Below are positions 34,325-46,739 of a stretch of 64,000 nt of DNA, piece by piece; the first letter of the stretch is position 1, and each line of letters opens with the position of its first letter. The notes beneath the pieces are model-generated. The model did not search any database, had not been told where the DNA came from, and was given only the letters and a program-made list of their open reading frames with translations. The position numbers and the translations under genes were made by a program. The DNA is from Manis javanica (Eukaryota; Chordata; Mammalia; Pholidota; Manidae): the NCBI RefSeq assembly GCF_040802235.1, contig NC_133165.1, positions 14,665,623 to 14,729,622 on the forward strand. Reading direction: 5' to 3'.

Positions 34325-35995
34325 CTGCAGGAGTTGTAAACTTGTATCCATTTTAGTTCCACTTACATGTGTGTGGAACAGTTTGGTCATACAAGAATGA
34401 AGTGAGTATATATATATGCATTTGACACGCAGATCCAAATATATTTAGTGCCAGTAATTTCACCCAACTTTCACCTCAAAACGTATTTTGTTGTCAGTTA
34501 GAACCATTTCTTTTCTTAATTAAAGAATTTTGTTGAGAGCAACTGTCTGCACAGAAGAGAGAAACAATTTGGGATTTGACTCTATTTGTAATTTAAGACA
34601 TTGGTTTATGTAGGCCATGATGCCTCCTCACCAACTTTCTTACAGGTTTTTTCACAAGAATCATACTTCGCCTCTTGAAGTGGAGAATGCTAGACGATGT
34701 TTAAACTGCATTAAGAGTTCTTGAGATTAAGTAACTAAATATATTTAGAATGGATGTAATTTGTTAACAAAACAAACATTACTCTTTAACTGTAAGCAAA
34801 TGAAGCAAGTGCTCTTTAACACCCAATATTCTGTATATTTAAAACAGACAATATTTAAATAAATTATGTCATATATTATTTATCAGAAATAGCCTCTTTT
34901 AAAAGTCAATGCGTGTATACCCTATTTTGAAATTACTTTGTCCGACCAAAATATTAAAATACATATAATTACAGTAAAGAACTGAATTTTATTTAGTGAT
35001 CCTTGTAAGTATGGTTATCAATTTAATTAAACTAAGATAGATATAGATGTTCAGTTAAAAACTGTAACTCCTACAAATTATCAGTTTGACTTAAATTTCT
35101 CTTTGATGTCACTGGTATCAGCATATATTTTTAAAAAAGAAAGAAGTGAGAGTAAAAGGGAGACTCAACATCAGAGTAGTTACAGGCTACTTGTGGCAAA
35201 GCCAGAAACTTAAGAAACTGTTTCAAGGAGACAAACATAGTATGGCCCTGCATTGGAGAAAATAAACTATTATGACTTAATAGATGCATTGGATAGAGTT
35301 ACTCTACATTAAACAACAACAAAGGGCTGAAGCCACTAGTAAATATTTCTATGAAGGCCATTACTACTATGGAATGTGATATTTCTTTCAATCTGACAGA
35401 AGCAACAAGGTATCATTATTGTTATTGGGTATTAATGTGCAGTGTTATTTTCAAATTATTTTATAACTATTTACTGATTATCTTTCAAGGAGGGTCTGCT
35501 ATCCTCCATCCATCAACTCGAACATAAAATACTTTGCAGTGGACCGAATGGACCTTCAGTCATCTGACACTAGCTGCCCATTGCATATTAGGAAAATCAG
35601 GCTTACTTACTAGAAACTATTATTACTATTTTTATTCCGCAAGGTGATGAAATTACAGCTAGAATAAATGCCAGGCTAATGCCAGGCTGTGAGTATGCAT
35701 TAGCCAGCTAACTCTCACCCTCTCACAGTTTTGTCATTGATGCAATGACATTGAGATTTAGGACTTAAACAAATGAAATTTAATATATCCAAAATGTTCA
35801 AACATTTATAGTAGAATTTCCTTCAAATGTATTAAATGGAAAGTTGCTTTCCATACATTTTAGAACTCTATCCTTGTCCTTTAGCTTTGGTGAGACTTAT
35901 CCACTGTAGAAATTCTCTAAAATTTAAGGGTTAGACCAGATGGCTTTTGAGAACCCTTCTAGTTCTAAAAGTAGGATGTAGATACCTTGTGGAAC
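34325..35995. other. Intronic DNA, no feature recognised
   Basis: AT-rich, with no exon or RNA gene. Nothing in it could be assigned to a repeat family with confidence. Confidence 0.45.
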
Positions 35996-36019
35996 TTGGT
36001 GCTTTTCTTTTCTTAATGT

Positions 36020-36810
36020 TACAGCTCTGCACTGTACAGTGATCTACAAGGCTCTGTGTCATCTGTCACCACCCTTTCCTCCCCAGCCTCAGCTCCTGCC
36101 TACCTCTTTACCTATCCTTAACCACTTCAGCCACATCCACCCTCTCTCTCTCCCTACATTACAAACCTAGTTCATTCTTCTCCCACATAACTGCATGACT
36201 CTTAATTTCCTCAGGTCTCTTCTCAAATTTCACGTATCAGAGCTGCCTGCCTTGACCACCCTACCTACAAAAGCAATATCTAAACACGTCTTTCTCTGTC
36301 CTCTTTCATTCACATAGCCATATTACAACCTGACACACTAAATGTTTATTTAGTGTTTGGTTCCCCTTGTAGTAATGTTAGTTCCCTGGCCAGATCCCTC
36401 TACTGACCACTTCCAGATGCTTCTGTCTCCTTGTCTTGGGAGAATTGCCCTCAGGCCAGACAGAAGCTGCCTCTTCAGTGAGGCCATGCCCACTCCATCA
36501 TAGAAGTACAAAAGTCCAGCCCTTTCCCTGCAAGGTGCAGTCAGTCATTGTGCATTCCTACTTCAATTTTTTCCCATGGGATCCATTTGAAGCCAGTCTC
36601 CAGCTAAGACTATTTCTTGCTTTGTCTTGTCTCTCCTCCCAGTCTTGCTTCCTCTCTCTCCTCTCCTCAGTCTCTGCTTCTGTGGAACTTGACCCACAAC
36701 ACCACTCTGGAATGTAAGCTCCCTGAGGCTAGACAGTTTGTCTCCTTTATACACTGCCACATTCTCAGCACCCAGACTGGCACATGTAACTGCTTAACCA
36801 AGTTTAAATG
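36020..36810 (+). mobile_element. L2 LINE 3' end, interrupted
   Basis: 'ctgtacagtgatctacaagg' and 'ctcctgcctacctctttacc' (36,030-36,120), then 'ctgcctgccttgaccaccct' and 'cctgacacactaaatgttta' follow L2's 3' part. The terminal L2 block 'gtaagctccctgaggctaga' plus 'tcagcacccagactggcac' resumes at 36,714. The 330 bases between (36,365-36,700) are not L2-like and may be another insertion. Confidence 0.65.
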
Positions 36811-38465
36811 ACTAAGTCTTGAAGGCCCTAATTATTTCAGGTGATCTGAGCACTCATTTTGCATGGGGTGAAAACAGGCAAACAAACAGGAAACAAAAAA
36901 ATCCATCTATCAGCTTTACCTTCTCCACTTGCAAGCATCTTAAAATTCAGTTAAAATGAGTTTCATTAATACAAATCTTAATTATTATTATCAACCAGAT
37001 AATCTGAAGTTCTATGAGGATTTAGGACTGTTTGGGCCAAATGTAGCCTTGTTTTGTATTGCCCAAAAGATAAAAATGTTTTCATATTTGTAAATGGCTG
37101 AATAAAGATCAAAAGAATACTATTTTGTGATACATGGAAATTAAAATTTCAGTTGAATCGGAACACAGTGATGATCATTAATTTATGTATTGTCTGTGTC
37201 TCCTTCCATGCTACACAGGCAGCAATGTTTAATAATTGCAACAGAGACTATATGGCCCACAAAGCCTAAAATTTTAATTTCTGACTCATTGAAGAAAAAG
37301 TTTGCTAATATTTGTTAATTTTTCTTTAGATTTAGGCTCATGTTGTCCCACTACCTCTTGGATTCTTACATGCATCACTTCAGATTATGAAATATCTCTA
37401 GTCCAACAAGGCCTATGATGTCACACTTTGCCATGTTTTCATTTTCTTACCGTTTTCATTCAAGAAAAGCTTTATTCTTTCCTGGTGGAAGCTTCATTCT
37501 TTTCCTGTTTCCCTTTGCTACTTCTCTAGCTCATAATCTTTCTTACTTATAATCTTTCCACGGCATTCACAATTCTGAGTACATTTGCTCTCTTACCCAG
37601 GAAAACATTCCCAACATAAATCTTGCTAGCAGAAAGAAAGGGAAAAAATAGAATACATGAAAACACAATAAAAGACTCCTAGTAGTAGAAATTTTCTTCT
37701 AAGAAATTTTTATTACTTATCAGGTACAAGTCCCATGATCCTTTATTGCAGATGAAACTTATTGTATCAGGATCCCCTCCAACTTGCATTTCTTAGATAC
37801 AGGCCTTTTTTCTTCTTACAAACAGTATAGAGAGGGTAGAAAGTGTGCATGTATGTGTGTATGTGTGTTTGTGTGTACGCTTTGGTACTTTCTAAGAGGT
37901 TTATCTAGTTGAAGAACTTTTAGAGGAGAAATAAAATCTCAGTAAGTATGGATTAAACTTGATATTGAAAATTAATGTCTTGGCAGTATTGATGATTTAA
38001 CTATTTTAGTTAGTAGAGCATAGTTCTAATGAGTTGAAAAGTATAAGCTTATTTCTTATATAGGCTAATTAGCTTCATGTTCTTCTTTGGCCATATAAAT
38101 GTCAATTCAGCAAAATGTTTTGCTGGTCCAGCCTTTATTGGTATATAGAATAAGGCAAGAGAGTTGATGAAATCACTAAAATTTAATTGTATAGCTTTTA
38201 TTCAAATTCTATAAATTGATTTTATATAAAATATTTAGATTACATCTTATTATTTATGAAACATTCAATATAAACTCAAAGATACAAGTGAACAGTTAAC
38301 TATTATTACTAATACCATGTCTGTTCATTCTAAAATAAAATGTTTTTGGAACTATGCTAAATGTTACTACTTTGTAAATCTATACAAGATTTATTAAAAT
38401 GTATTAGAGAAGTTCACTCTGGTTCTATCTACATTTTTTACTGAGCTGTGAGCTAAAATGTAGAA
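36811..38465. other. Intronic DNA, no gene recognised
   Basis: AT-rich, with an imperfect TG/TA-rich patch at 37,838-37,878. No exon or named repeat was identified. Confidence 0.45.
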
Positions 38466-38467
38466 TT

Positions 38468-39578
38468 TGTGGTTTCATATAAATTTTAGGATTGTTTTTC
38501 CTATTTCTGTGAAAAATGTCATTGGAATTTTGATAGAGATTGCATTGAATCTGTAGACTGCTTTTGGTAGCATGGACATTTTGACATTATTAATTCTTAT
38601 CCATGGACACAGGATCTTTCCATTTATTTGTATCTTCAATTTATTTTATCAGTGTCTTACACTTTTTAGTGTAGAGATCTTTCACCAACCTGGTTAAATT
38701 TATTCCTAAGTATTGTTTTTGATGCTATTGTAAATGGGATTGTTTCTTTATTTCATTTTCAGGTAGTTCATTGTTAGTATATCACAATTTATTTTTGTAT
38801 GCTAGTTTTGTATACTGTAACTTGTTTATTAGTTTATTCTAACAGTTTTTTTTAATGGTCTTTAGGGCTTTCTATATAAAAGATCATGTCATTGGCAGAG
38901 ACAATTTTCCTTCTTCCTTCCCTGTTTGGATGCCTCTTATTATTTTTTTCCTTGCCTAGTTACTCTGGCTACAACTTCCAATACTCTTGAATAGGTGTGG
39001 TGAGAGTGGGCACTCTTGTTTTGTTCTTGATCTTAGAGGAAAAACTTAATCTTTCACCCCTAATTATGATGTTAGCTGTGGGGCTTGTCATATATGGGTG
39101 TTATTATGTTGAGGTATGTTCCTTCTTTACCCAATTTATTGAGAGTATTTATTATGAAGGTGTGTTGAATTCTGTCAAATGCTTTTTGTGTATGTATTGA
39201 AATGCTTATATGATTTTTGTCCTTCATTCTATTAATATGGCATATCACCTTGATTGATTTGTGTATGTTGAACCATCCTTGCATCCCAAGGATAAATCCC
39301 ACTTGGTCAGTGTCTATGATGTTTTTAAAGTGCTGTAGAATTTTGTTTGCTGTAATTTTGTTGAGAATTTTCGCATTGATATTCATCTATAAAAATATGT
39401 TGGCCTGTAGTTTTCTTTTTTGGTAGTGTTTCTTATCTGATTTTTCTACCAAGGTAATTCTAGCCTGATAGAATGAGTTTAAAATGAGTTTCTCTCTAAT
39501 TTTTTGGAAGTGTTTGAGAAGGATTAGCTTTAATTCTTCTGTAAATGTTTGGTATTCTTTGCCAGACCCCCAACTATT
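38468..39578 (-). mobile_element. LINE-1 5' part, inverted (twin-primed element)
   Basis: The minus-strand frames 39,387-39,581 and 39,072-39,386 encode ORF2p reverse-transcriptase peptides ([50 protein letters not shown]). The segment covers ORF2 from the RT fingers to the thumb. At the site of the catalytic Phe-Ala-Asp-Asp motif (about 38,900) the sequence now reads Ser-Ala-Asn-Asp, so it is dead. Its left end stops at the ORF2 block 'LKFI', almost exactly where the adjoining plus-strand segment resumes the element. I read the two as one insertion whose 5' half was inverted. Confidence 0.8.
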
Positions 39579-39579
39579 C

Positions 39580-41205
39580 AAGGTGATCTTGAGAAAGAAA
39601 ATAAAAGAACAAAGTTGGAAGCATCAGAATTTCTGATTTAATAGTGTATTATAAAGCTATGGTAGTCAAAACAGCATGGTATTGGCATAAAAACAGATAC
39701 CTAGACCAGTGGAACAGAACTGAGAGCCCAGAAATTAACCCACACACATATGGGTGAATAATATTTGACAGGAGAGCCAAGACCAATCAATGGGAAAAGG
39801 AGAGTCTCTTCAATTAATGTGGAAAAATAAAGGATATTCACATATAGAATGATATTGGACTCTTACCTTAAACCACTCACAAAAAGACCTGCTCAAAGTA
39901 GATTAAAGACTTAAATGTAACTGCAACTGTAAAACTCCTAGAAGAAATCAGGGAAAAAGCTCCTTGACACTGGACTTGGCCATCATTTCTTGGGTATGAA
40001 GACAAGCATAAGTAACAAAGAGAAAAAATAAACAGGTAGGAGTACATCAAACTGAAAAGCCTCAGCATAGCAAATGGAATGATCCACAATCATAAAGCAA
40101 CCTATGAAATGGGAGAAAATATTTGCAAGCTATATATTTGATAAGGGGTTGATATCCAAAATATGTAAGAAACTTACATAAATAAATAGCAAAAACAATC
40201 TGATTTAAAAATAGGCAAAGGAAGTGAATAGATATTTGTAGGTCAAAAATAAGACCTACAGATGGCCAACAGTTACATAAAAAGGTGCTCAATATCATTA
40301 ATCATTAGGGAAATGAAAATTAAAAACCAGAGTCATATACCATCTTACATCTGTTTGTAAAGTTATCAAAAAGACAAGAGGTAACAAGAGATAAGATAAG
40401 AGGTGTTGGCAAGGACATGGATAAAAGGGAAATCTCATGTACTGTTGGTGGGAGTATAATTGATGCAGACATTATGGCTGACTATATGGAAGTTTTTAAC
40501 AATATTAAAAACAGAGCTACCATGTGATCCAGAAAATACTGTTTCTGGTTATAGATCAGAAGGAACTGAAATCAGGACCTTGAGGAGATCTCTGCACTTC
40601 CATACTCACTGTAGAATTATCTATAATAGTCAAGATATGGAAACAACCTAAGTGTACATGATACATAAATGGATGACAAAAATGTGGTTTTATATATAAA
40701 ATGGAGTATTATTCAGCCATAAAAAGAAGGAAGTCCTCCCATTTTTGACAACATGGGTGAATCTTGAAGGCTAAATGAGATAAGTTAGACAAAGAAAGAT
40801 GGAATTAAAAAAAAGCCGAATGCATAGAAACAAAATAGACTGGTGGTTACCAGGGACTAAGGGATGCAGAAAATGGGAGATCTGGTCAAAGGGTGCATAT
40901 GTACAGTTAAAAGATGAATAAGTTCTGGGTATGTACTACATAAGCATAATTACTACAGTCACTAATACTGTATTGTGTACTTGACATTTGCTAAGAGAGT
41001 AGATCTTAAATTCTCACTCATCACCCCTGCCCCCTCAAAAAAAAGAAAGAAAGAAAAAGGTAACTATGCAGGGTAAGGGATGTGTTAACTAACCTAACCT
41101 TATTGTGGAGATCATTTCACAGCATATATGTATATCAGATCATTATATTGCACACCTTAAACTTAAAGCTATTTGTCAATTATATTAAAGTAAGTCTGGA
41201 AAAAC
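39580..41205 (+). mobile_element. LINE-1 3' part of the twin-primed element
   Basis: It begins 'atcttgagaaagaaa' (equivalent to ORF2p Ile-Leu-Arg-Lys-Lys), continues with the block corresponding to '[17 protein letters not shown]' (39,640-39,700), the ORF2 C-terminus (40,300-40,760) and a 3' UTR ending near 'tgtcaattatattaaagtaa' at 41,174-41,195. The frame is broken many times. A GAAA-rich insertion lies at 41,038-41,058. Together with the inverted segment to its left it makes a 2.7-kb 5'-truncated, 5'-inverted L1. Confidence 0.85.
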
Positions 41206-41281
41206 TTAAAATTTGTGTATCAAGATCAGTTATTTGTAATGAGTTATAATTGTCTTGATAATATGCTAAATTTTGCTTTAA

Positions 41282-41560
41282 ATTTTTTATGGAGATGTAA
41301 TTGACATATTAGTTTCAAGTATACAACATAATGATTGAATATTTGTATATATTGTTAAATGATCACCACAGTAAATCTAGTTAACATCCATCACCACACA
41401 CTTCAAATCTTTTTTCCTGTAATGATATCTTTTAAGATCTACTCTCTAATCAACTTTCAAGTATACAGTGCACTATTATTAATATAGTCATCATGCTGTA
41501 CATTACATTGCCTTATTTCTTTTATAATTGGAAGTTTGTGTCTTTTAAATTATTTTTAAA
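41282..41560 (-). mobile_element. LINE-1 3' UTR fragment
   Basis: 'tttatggagatgtaattgac', 'caagtatacaacataatgat', 'tgatcaccacagtaaatcta' and 'catcatgctgtacattacat' are ordered L1M-type 3' UTR landmarks in reverse orientation. Confidence 0.8.
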
Positions 41561-42695
41561 TAGTAAAAAATACAAAGTAAAATGAAACTAAAGGTGTATA
41601 GGCCATTGGCTTCTCTTAAATTCATGTAAATTATATACTTTAGCCAGTAGTTGTTCATTTGTTTTATATAATTTAGATTTCCTTGCTTAAATTTTGTACA
41701 TTCAGTTTGCACAATATTATATTTAAATTAAAAATGTGCTTCTCATTATTCACCACAATTGAAATTTATGTTAATAAAGTCTGAGAGCAAAGGTTGCATT
41801 CCTTTCATTAATATTATGGCTCTCATTTTAATGTTATGGGAAAAAAAGCTGAAAAGTACTGAATAGAATATTTGATCATTTTCTAGTCTATCCATACCTA
41901 GTAGCTTTTATTCATCTGCTGCTTATACATGAAGTATCTGAGAAGCTGTTTTATTTATCATCCTTATTTTTATTTAAAAAATAAGTGTTCTCTACTTAAA
42001 ATTTAGGGCACAAGCTTGAATTTAAGAACATGTATCAGATTCAGCTATTAGTATGTCATTAACATATAGTAAACTCAGCTATAGGATAATTAAATTCTCT
42101 TTATATTAGTAAAAAGTGGAAATAGATGAATGAAAGTAAATAATTTTCAGTCTTATAAATATATAGAAAGTGTTCCCAGCACTAGAGCTCTTAGTAAAAT
42201 TGTGTAATTTCTATGGCCTGCCGTGCATATTAAGAAATTATCTGCATATATGTACCAGACCTCTTGTGTCATTTTGTGAGATTAAGGCCAGTGAGTACTT
42301 CCATTTATTCAACAATTTTACTTCCAATTTCCTGTCAGATTAATAGTAAGAAGGGCTCAGGGAAATGTATAGACAGAACAGTAATGAACATAATAGTAAG
42401 CATTCAATAAACCTCAGTGAATAAGTGATTCGGGCTGATGCAGGAGTTAAATTAGGAGAAAACTTTGTGGTAATGACAGGAGAAATATGCTGTAGGACAA
42501 GTACCTTGGCAAGCCCATGATACACCACAAACACATTAGAATTTCCATATTTTCATAAGAGTAATTGAAATAGGGTTGCCATAGAACCGGAGAGGCTTGG
42601 CATTGCTGGAATTGAAGAAATGCTGTTTCTACTGCTTTCATTATGAGCCTATCATAACTTCAGACTATTGAAGCTGGAGAATAGTGTAAGTGATA
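41561..42695. other. Intronic DNA, no feature recognised
   Basis: AT-rich with no exon, RNA gene or named repeat. Confidence 0.45.
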
Positions 42696-42699
42696 TGAA

Positions 42700-42905
42700 G
42701 CAATATAGAACATGCTCTTTGAGAGGAGACTCTAGCAGCAATCTGCCTGGCTTTGTTTTAGCTCCACTGCTCCTCGTTGCATGACCTCGAACAAATATCT
42801 TAATTTTCTGGTGTATTGGTTTTGTCTGTCAAATAGGAGTACAAATACTCCTCCAATTACAAGTACTAATCTCATAAATTTGCTCTGAAGGTTATTTGAA
42901 TTAGT
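42700..42905 (+). mobile_element. MIR SINE remnant
   Basis: 'gcagcaatctgcctggcttt', 'agctccactgctcctcgttg', 'catgacctcgaacaaatatc' and 'ttttgtctgtcaaataggag' follow the sense MIR core over nearly full length. Confidence 0.75.
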
Positions 42906-44640
42906 ATACTTTAAGCTTTTAGCATACAGCCAAACTTCAAAAGAGCTGTTTATTATTTATGATGTTTTCTCATAAATTTATACTAAATATGAAAGAATTG
43001 TAGAAATACTAATTATGGCTATGTATCACACAGGTGAAAATTTGACACATTATTAATCAAGAAATTTTTTTCAAAAATGAAAGAAGTTAATCATGGTATT
43101 TTAGACTTCCAGAAATAGTCTCCAGCCCTTGCCTTGAGAATAATGAATTTAGGATGAAAGCAAACTTTACTCACTTGGTGGGATTCTAGCCGCACCATTA
43201 CTTCTCTCAGAGATGTAGCTGAAAATATCAGAACATTTAAGAAAGTCTTAGGTATGGACAGGATGGCAGTTCCATGATCCAAGTTGAAGACAGTCAACAT
43301 CACTGAAAGCATAACCCAGTCTTTTTTTGTGGTTGATGTAAAAAAAAATGTCCCACTAAAAATTCCTGTTGTGTTATTCTTAGAGCCAGAGTGAAGGGGC
43401 TTAGTCACCCAGTAAGCCACCTCTTAAATCATGATGTTTCAAACTGACTCTACCTTCAGAATATATCTGAAAAGTGGGCTGTCATTAGTCATAACTGAAA
43501 ATGTTATGTGGTATTGAAATGCAAGCTAAAGATACACAGTCCTGATAACTGATACTTATTACTAAACTGTCACTCTAAGTTTCTAAATCTATTTAGAAGT
43601 TTAGGCAGCCCTGCTTTTAGTGAACATTCTTATAAACCAAAATTAGAATCAGTTGGGAAAGACACATTCACAATCAAGAGATTTTAGCACTTTTGTCCTA
43701 CACAGGAACATTATTTGTAAGGTTCTCTTTGAGATCTATCAGTAGAAAATATTAAGCCCTTTGTATCAAACTATTACAATGACACAGTAATATAAGCCTC
43801 AGGACATTCAAATTTGTGAAGTGATTTCTCTGATATTGGTAGATTTTCATTAAAGATCAAAGATGAAAGTGAGGCCAATATATAGCATGTACATGTGTCA
43901 TGTGTATTATATATGTACATTGAGGGTGTGTGTGTTTCCATAGTCTTGGGATTAAGTGGGACTTTCAAAAATTGATACTAAAAGGAAAAATCCTGAAGGG
44001 AAAGCAGATTTGACTATAAAATACATAGAAAAAAATGGAAAAAAGTCATTTGCAACTGAAAATTATTTGATTACACATATTAAATATTCTTAGTACATAA
44101 GTAGATCTTAAAATCAATGGAAAAGGTAAACTTTGTACTTGAAACATTTCCAAAGCCCATAAAATTGATTCAGAAAGTAATAATATGTCCTTCCCTACTG
44201 AATCAGTAAGTGATGGTAATTGCAATATGGCCGAGTCTATGGATAGTCACTTTTGCATGATGTTGATAAAAGTAGAAACTGACAAAACATTTTTGGAGAG
44301 TATGGCAATATGAGTAGTTTTATTTAAAATTTGTATATGTATAGTTTTACTTAGTAACTAAACTTGGACTTTATCTGGAGGAAATAATCAGCAAGTATTC
44401 AAATATTTTTGTACAAGGATGTGAATCAAAATATTGTTTATAATAGTAAAAAAAAAGTACTAATCTAAGTATCCAACAACAAGAGATTTGATAACAAAGT
44501 CTAGTATATTCAAATGACAGAATGCCTTGTAGCCACTGAAAAATATGCTATAGAGATAAGCTTATGGATTTTGAAAGCTCTCATAATAGATTTTCACTAG
44601 GAAAAAACTACTATTAAAAACCAGGAGCAAGATGATAAAA
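42906..44640. other. Intronic DNA, no gene recognised
   Basis: The 109-codon minus-strand frame at 43,091-43,420 has no domain I know and no splice support. The rest is AT-rich. Part of 44,330-44,640 resembles decayed L1-like text, but I cannot assign it. Confidence 0.4.
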
Positions 44641-44646
44641 TTTTGT

Positions 44647-44649
<3 letters not shown>

Positions 44650-44683
<34 letters not shown>

Positions 44684-44706
44684 GAGTGTGTGTGTGTATG
44701 TGTGTG
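44650..44706. repeat. (TA)n-(TG)n compound microsatellite
   Basis: Fifteen uninterrupted TA dinucleotides (44,650-44,679) are followed by an interrupted TG/TGTA run. It is likely length-polymorphic. Confidence 0.95.
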
Positions 44707-44829
44707 CACATGTTTCCATGTCTGTATATCATCACTTCATTAATGGTAATTTGTTAATAGAAGTGGATGAGCTAAATAAGGGATATGTTCTCAGAGTATA
44801 TGTTTCATAGAGGAAAGTCCAAACGAAAA

Positions 44830-45145
44830 CTTAAAAATAAATTCAAATCTGGCAGTGGTTCTGGAGAAAAGAAAGGAATAATTCCTGCATTAGTGGAAAA
44901 GATGGTAAACCTAAAAAGGGAACTTGTCTTGGTAAGATGGCTTTGAAGTAGCAGTGTTTGAACTGAGACCCAAAGAAAAAGTAGAAGCTAGTTATGAAAT
45001 AATGGAGGAACAGAGCCTTCTAAGGAAGTGGGAAGGGTGAGGACTTGGATTCTCAGACCAGGCTTGCAGGGTTGGGGCAAAAAGGAGGCCTGTGTGATGG
45101 GAGGACCTGAGCAATGAGCTTTCAAGAAAACGTCCGAGGTGCTGG
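44830..45145 (-). mobile_element. L2 LINE fragment, minus strand
   Basis: 'gctttgaagtagcagtgttt', 'gaacagagccttctaaggaa' and 'ggaggcctgtgtgatgggag' resemble the reverse of L2's 3' part (the '...ggccagtgtggctggag...' side). Confidence 0.5.
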
Positions 45146-46727
45146 CAGACCAAGGGCCCTGATTATGAGTCCACCAAAAAAGTGGTTTTTAATCTTAGTG
45201 CAATGTATGAATTAAGCAGGGCTTAATTTCACAGTTACAAAAAATAATGAAACAATTTTGTTTTTAAAATTATCTTGCCTTGAAAGGTAAAAATTCAGAG
45301 AGAATCTATAACATTGACTTTCTAATACAACACTGTTTTGCCTATCCTGACAGTTTAGTTTAACAGAAAACCAGGTTCATTGAATCACAGCTAATGGTAA
45401 AGCTATCAAAATTAGCAGAAATCTTCCATTAAGGGCACAGTGATTATGTTTATTACTATTTGTGGCCTGATTTGTTATTAGGTAAAGAATGTTACAGTGT
45501 ATTCTCATGCATTTTAACAGCTATGTTATTCCCAATCACTGGAAGAAGGCTGTATACTGAGCCTTTTATATTAACAGAGATCCTCTAAACATGGTACATA
45601 GTAACAATCCATTTTATTTAAAGGCATTTCACAGAAATTAGTGGAACTATATAATTATATTAATGTTATTGACTGTCATATTGCTTCATGTTAACCCAGC
45701 TAAATAGATATTAGTTGAAATTTTTTGTACAAGTAATGTTATCAAAATAACTTGAAAAACTTTTCATATGAGGTTCATTGACTTATAATTTTAAACATAT
45801 TTTTCTTAGTATTACAGCAATTGGTGAATGGGTCCCACAGCAGTTGATGAATGGGTCCCAAATGTTTAGTTGAGTTTTGACAAATAAATGTGGACCATTT
45901 TAAACCATTTTCAATTTTATTCTAAATTATATTGTCCTCTTCTGTACATTTATATTTCTCAAAATAAAAAGTAAGAATAATCATAATGACTATAATTGCT
46001 CAATGTAGAAATGACTACATTTCTACCTGATGTTTATTTTGGTTTTATCTTTATCTTCAACATATACAAAGAAATGGTAGATTTAAAAGAAGGGTTTTAT
46101 ACATAGGTTAGAAAAATAAAGTATTTTTGTATGTGTAATTTCTAGGAATGTGGAAATAACAAAAGTAACACAATAAATAGCCTCATTAAAAAAAATTAAG
46201 GTGGTTGTAAAATCCTTCACTAAAATAGCATAATATCTTAGAGCTTTTCAGGTATAATTAAAATTATAAAATATAGCTTTTGCATTTTAAAAGCATGCTC
46301 AATGCCTTTCCATGTATAAGAGATTACTAATGTGTTATATAATTCTAAACTTTTATGATTTTATTTAAATCATATATTTTTTAAAGAGGATTTATGGTCT
46401 TAATGTTAAATAATCTCTAATCTTCTGAATTAAATTGGTGTTGCCCATTCCTGAAGAATAATGTGAACTTGTTTTGTAAACCCTGTTAGCAACACTGTCC
46501 AATCAAAACAGATGCACATGTAATTTAAGATTTTTTGGAAGTCAGATATACAAACAAAATAAATAGGTGAGGTAATGAGGTATTTTGTTTAAACAGTTTT
46601 ATCCAAACTATTATTATTTCAACATTTGGTAGTTACCACGTTTCAAATACTCAGTTGCCACCTCTGGCTAGCTGCTCCAAATTTGGACAGTGAAGTTTTA
46701 GAACATACATTGATCCATGATTTAAAA
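45146..46727. other. Intronic DNA, no feature recognised
   Basis: AT-rich sequence. A short near-duplicate 'ttggtgaatgggtcccacag' / 'ttgatgaatgggtcccaaat' sits at 45,820-45,862. Nothing else is supported. Confidence 0.45.
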
Positions 46728-46739
46728 GAGTCCCTATAG
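46728..46739. repeat. Target-site duplication, left copy (L1 46.7-50.5 kb)
   Basis: GAGTCCCTATAG here recurs at 50,531-50,542, on the two sides of the L1. The preceding TTAAAA fits the L1 endonuclease preference (TT/AAAA). Confidence 0.8.

Noticed and set aside
43091..43420. 109-codon minus-strand open frame
   Set aside because: There is no family resemblance, no splice sites in suitable places and no CpG promoter. The length is within chance for this amount of DNA.
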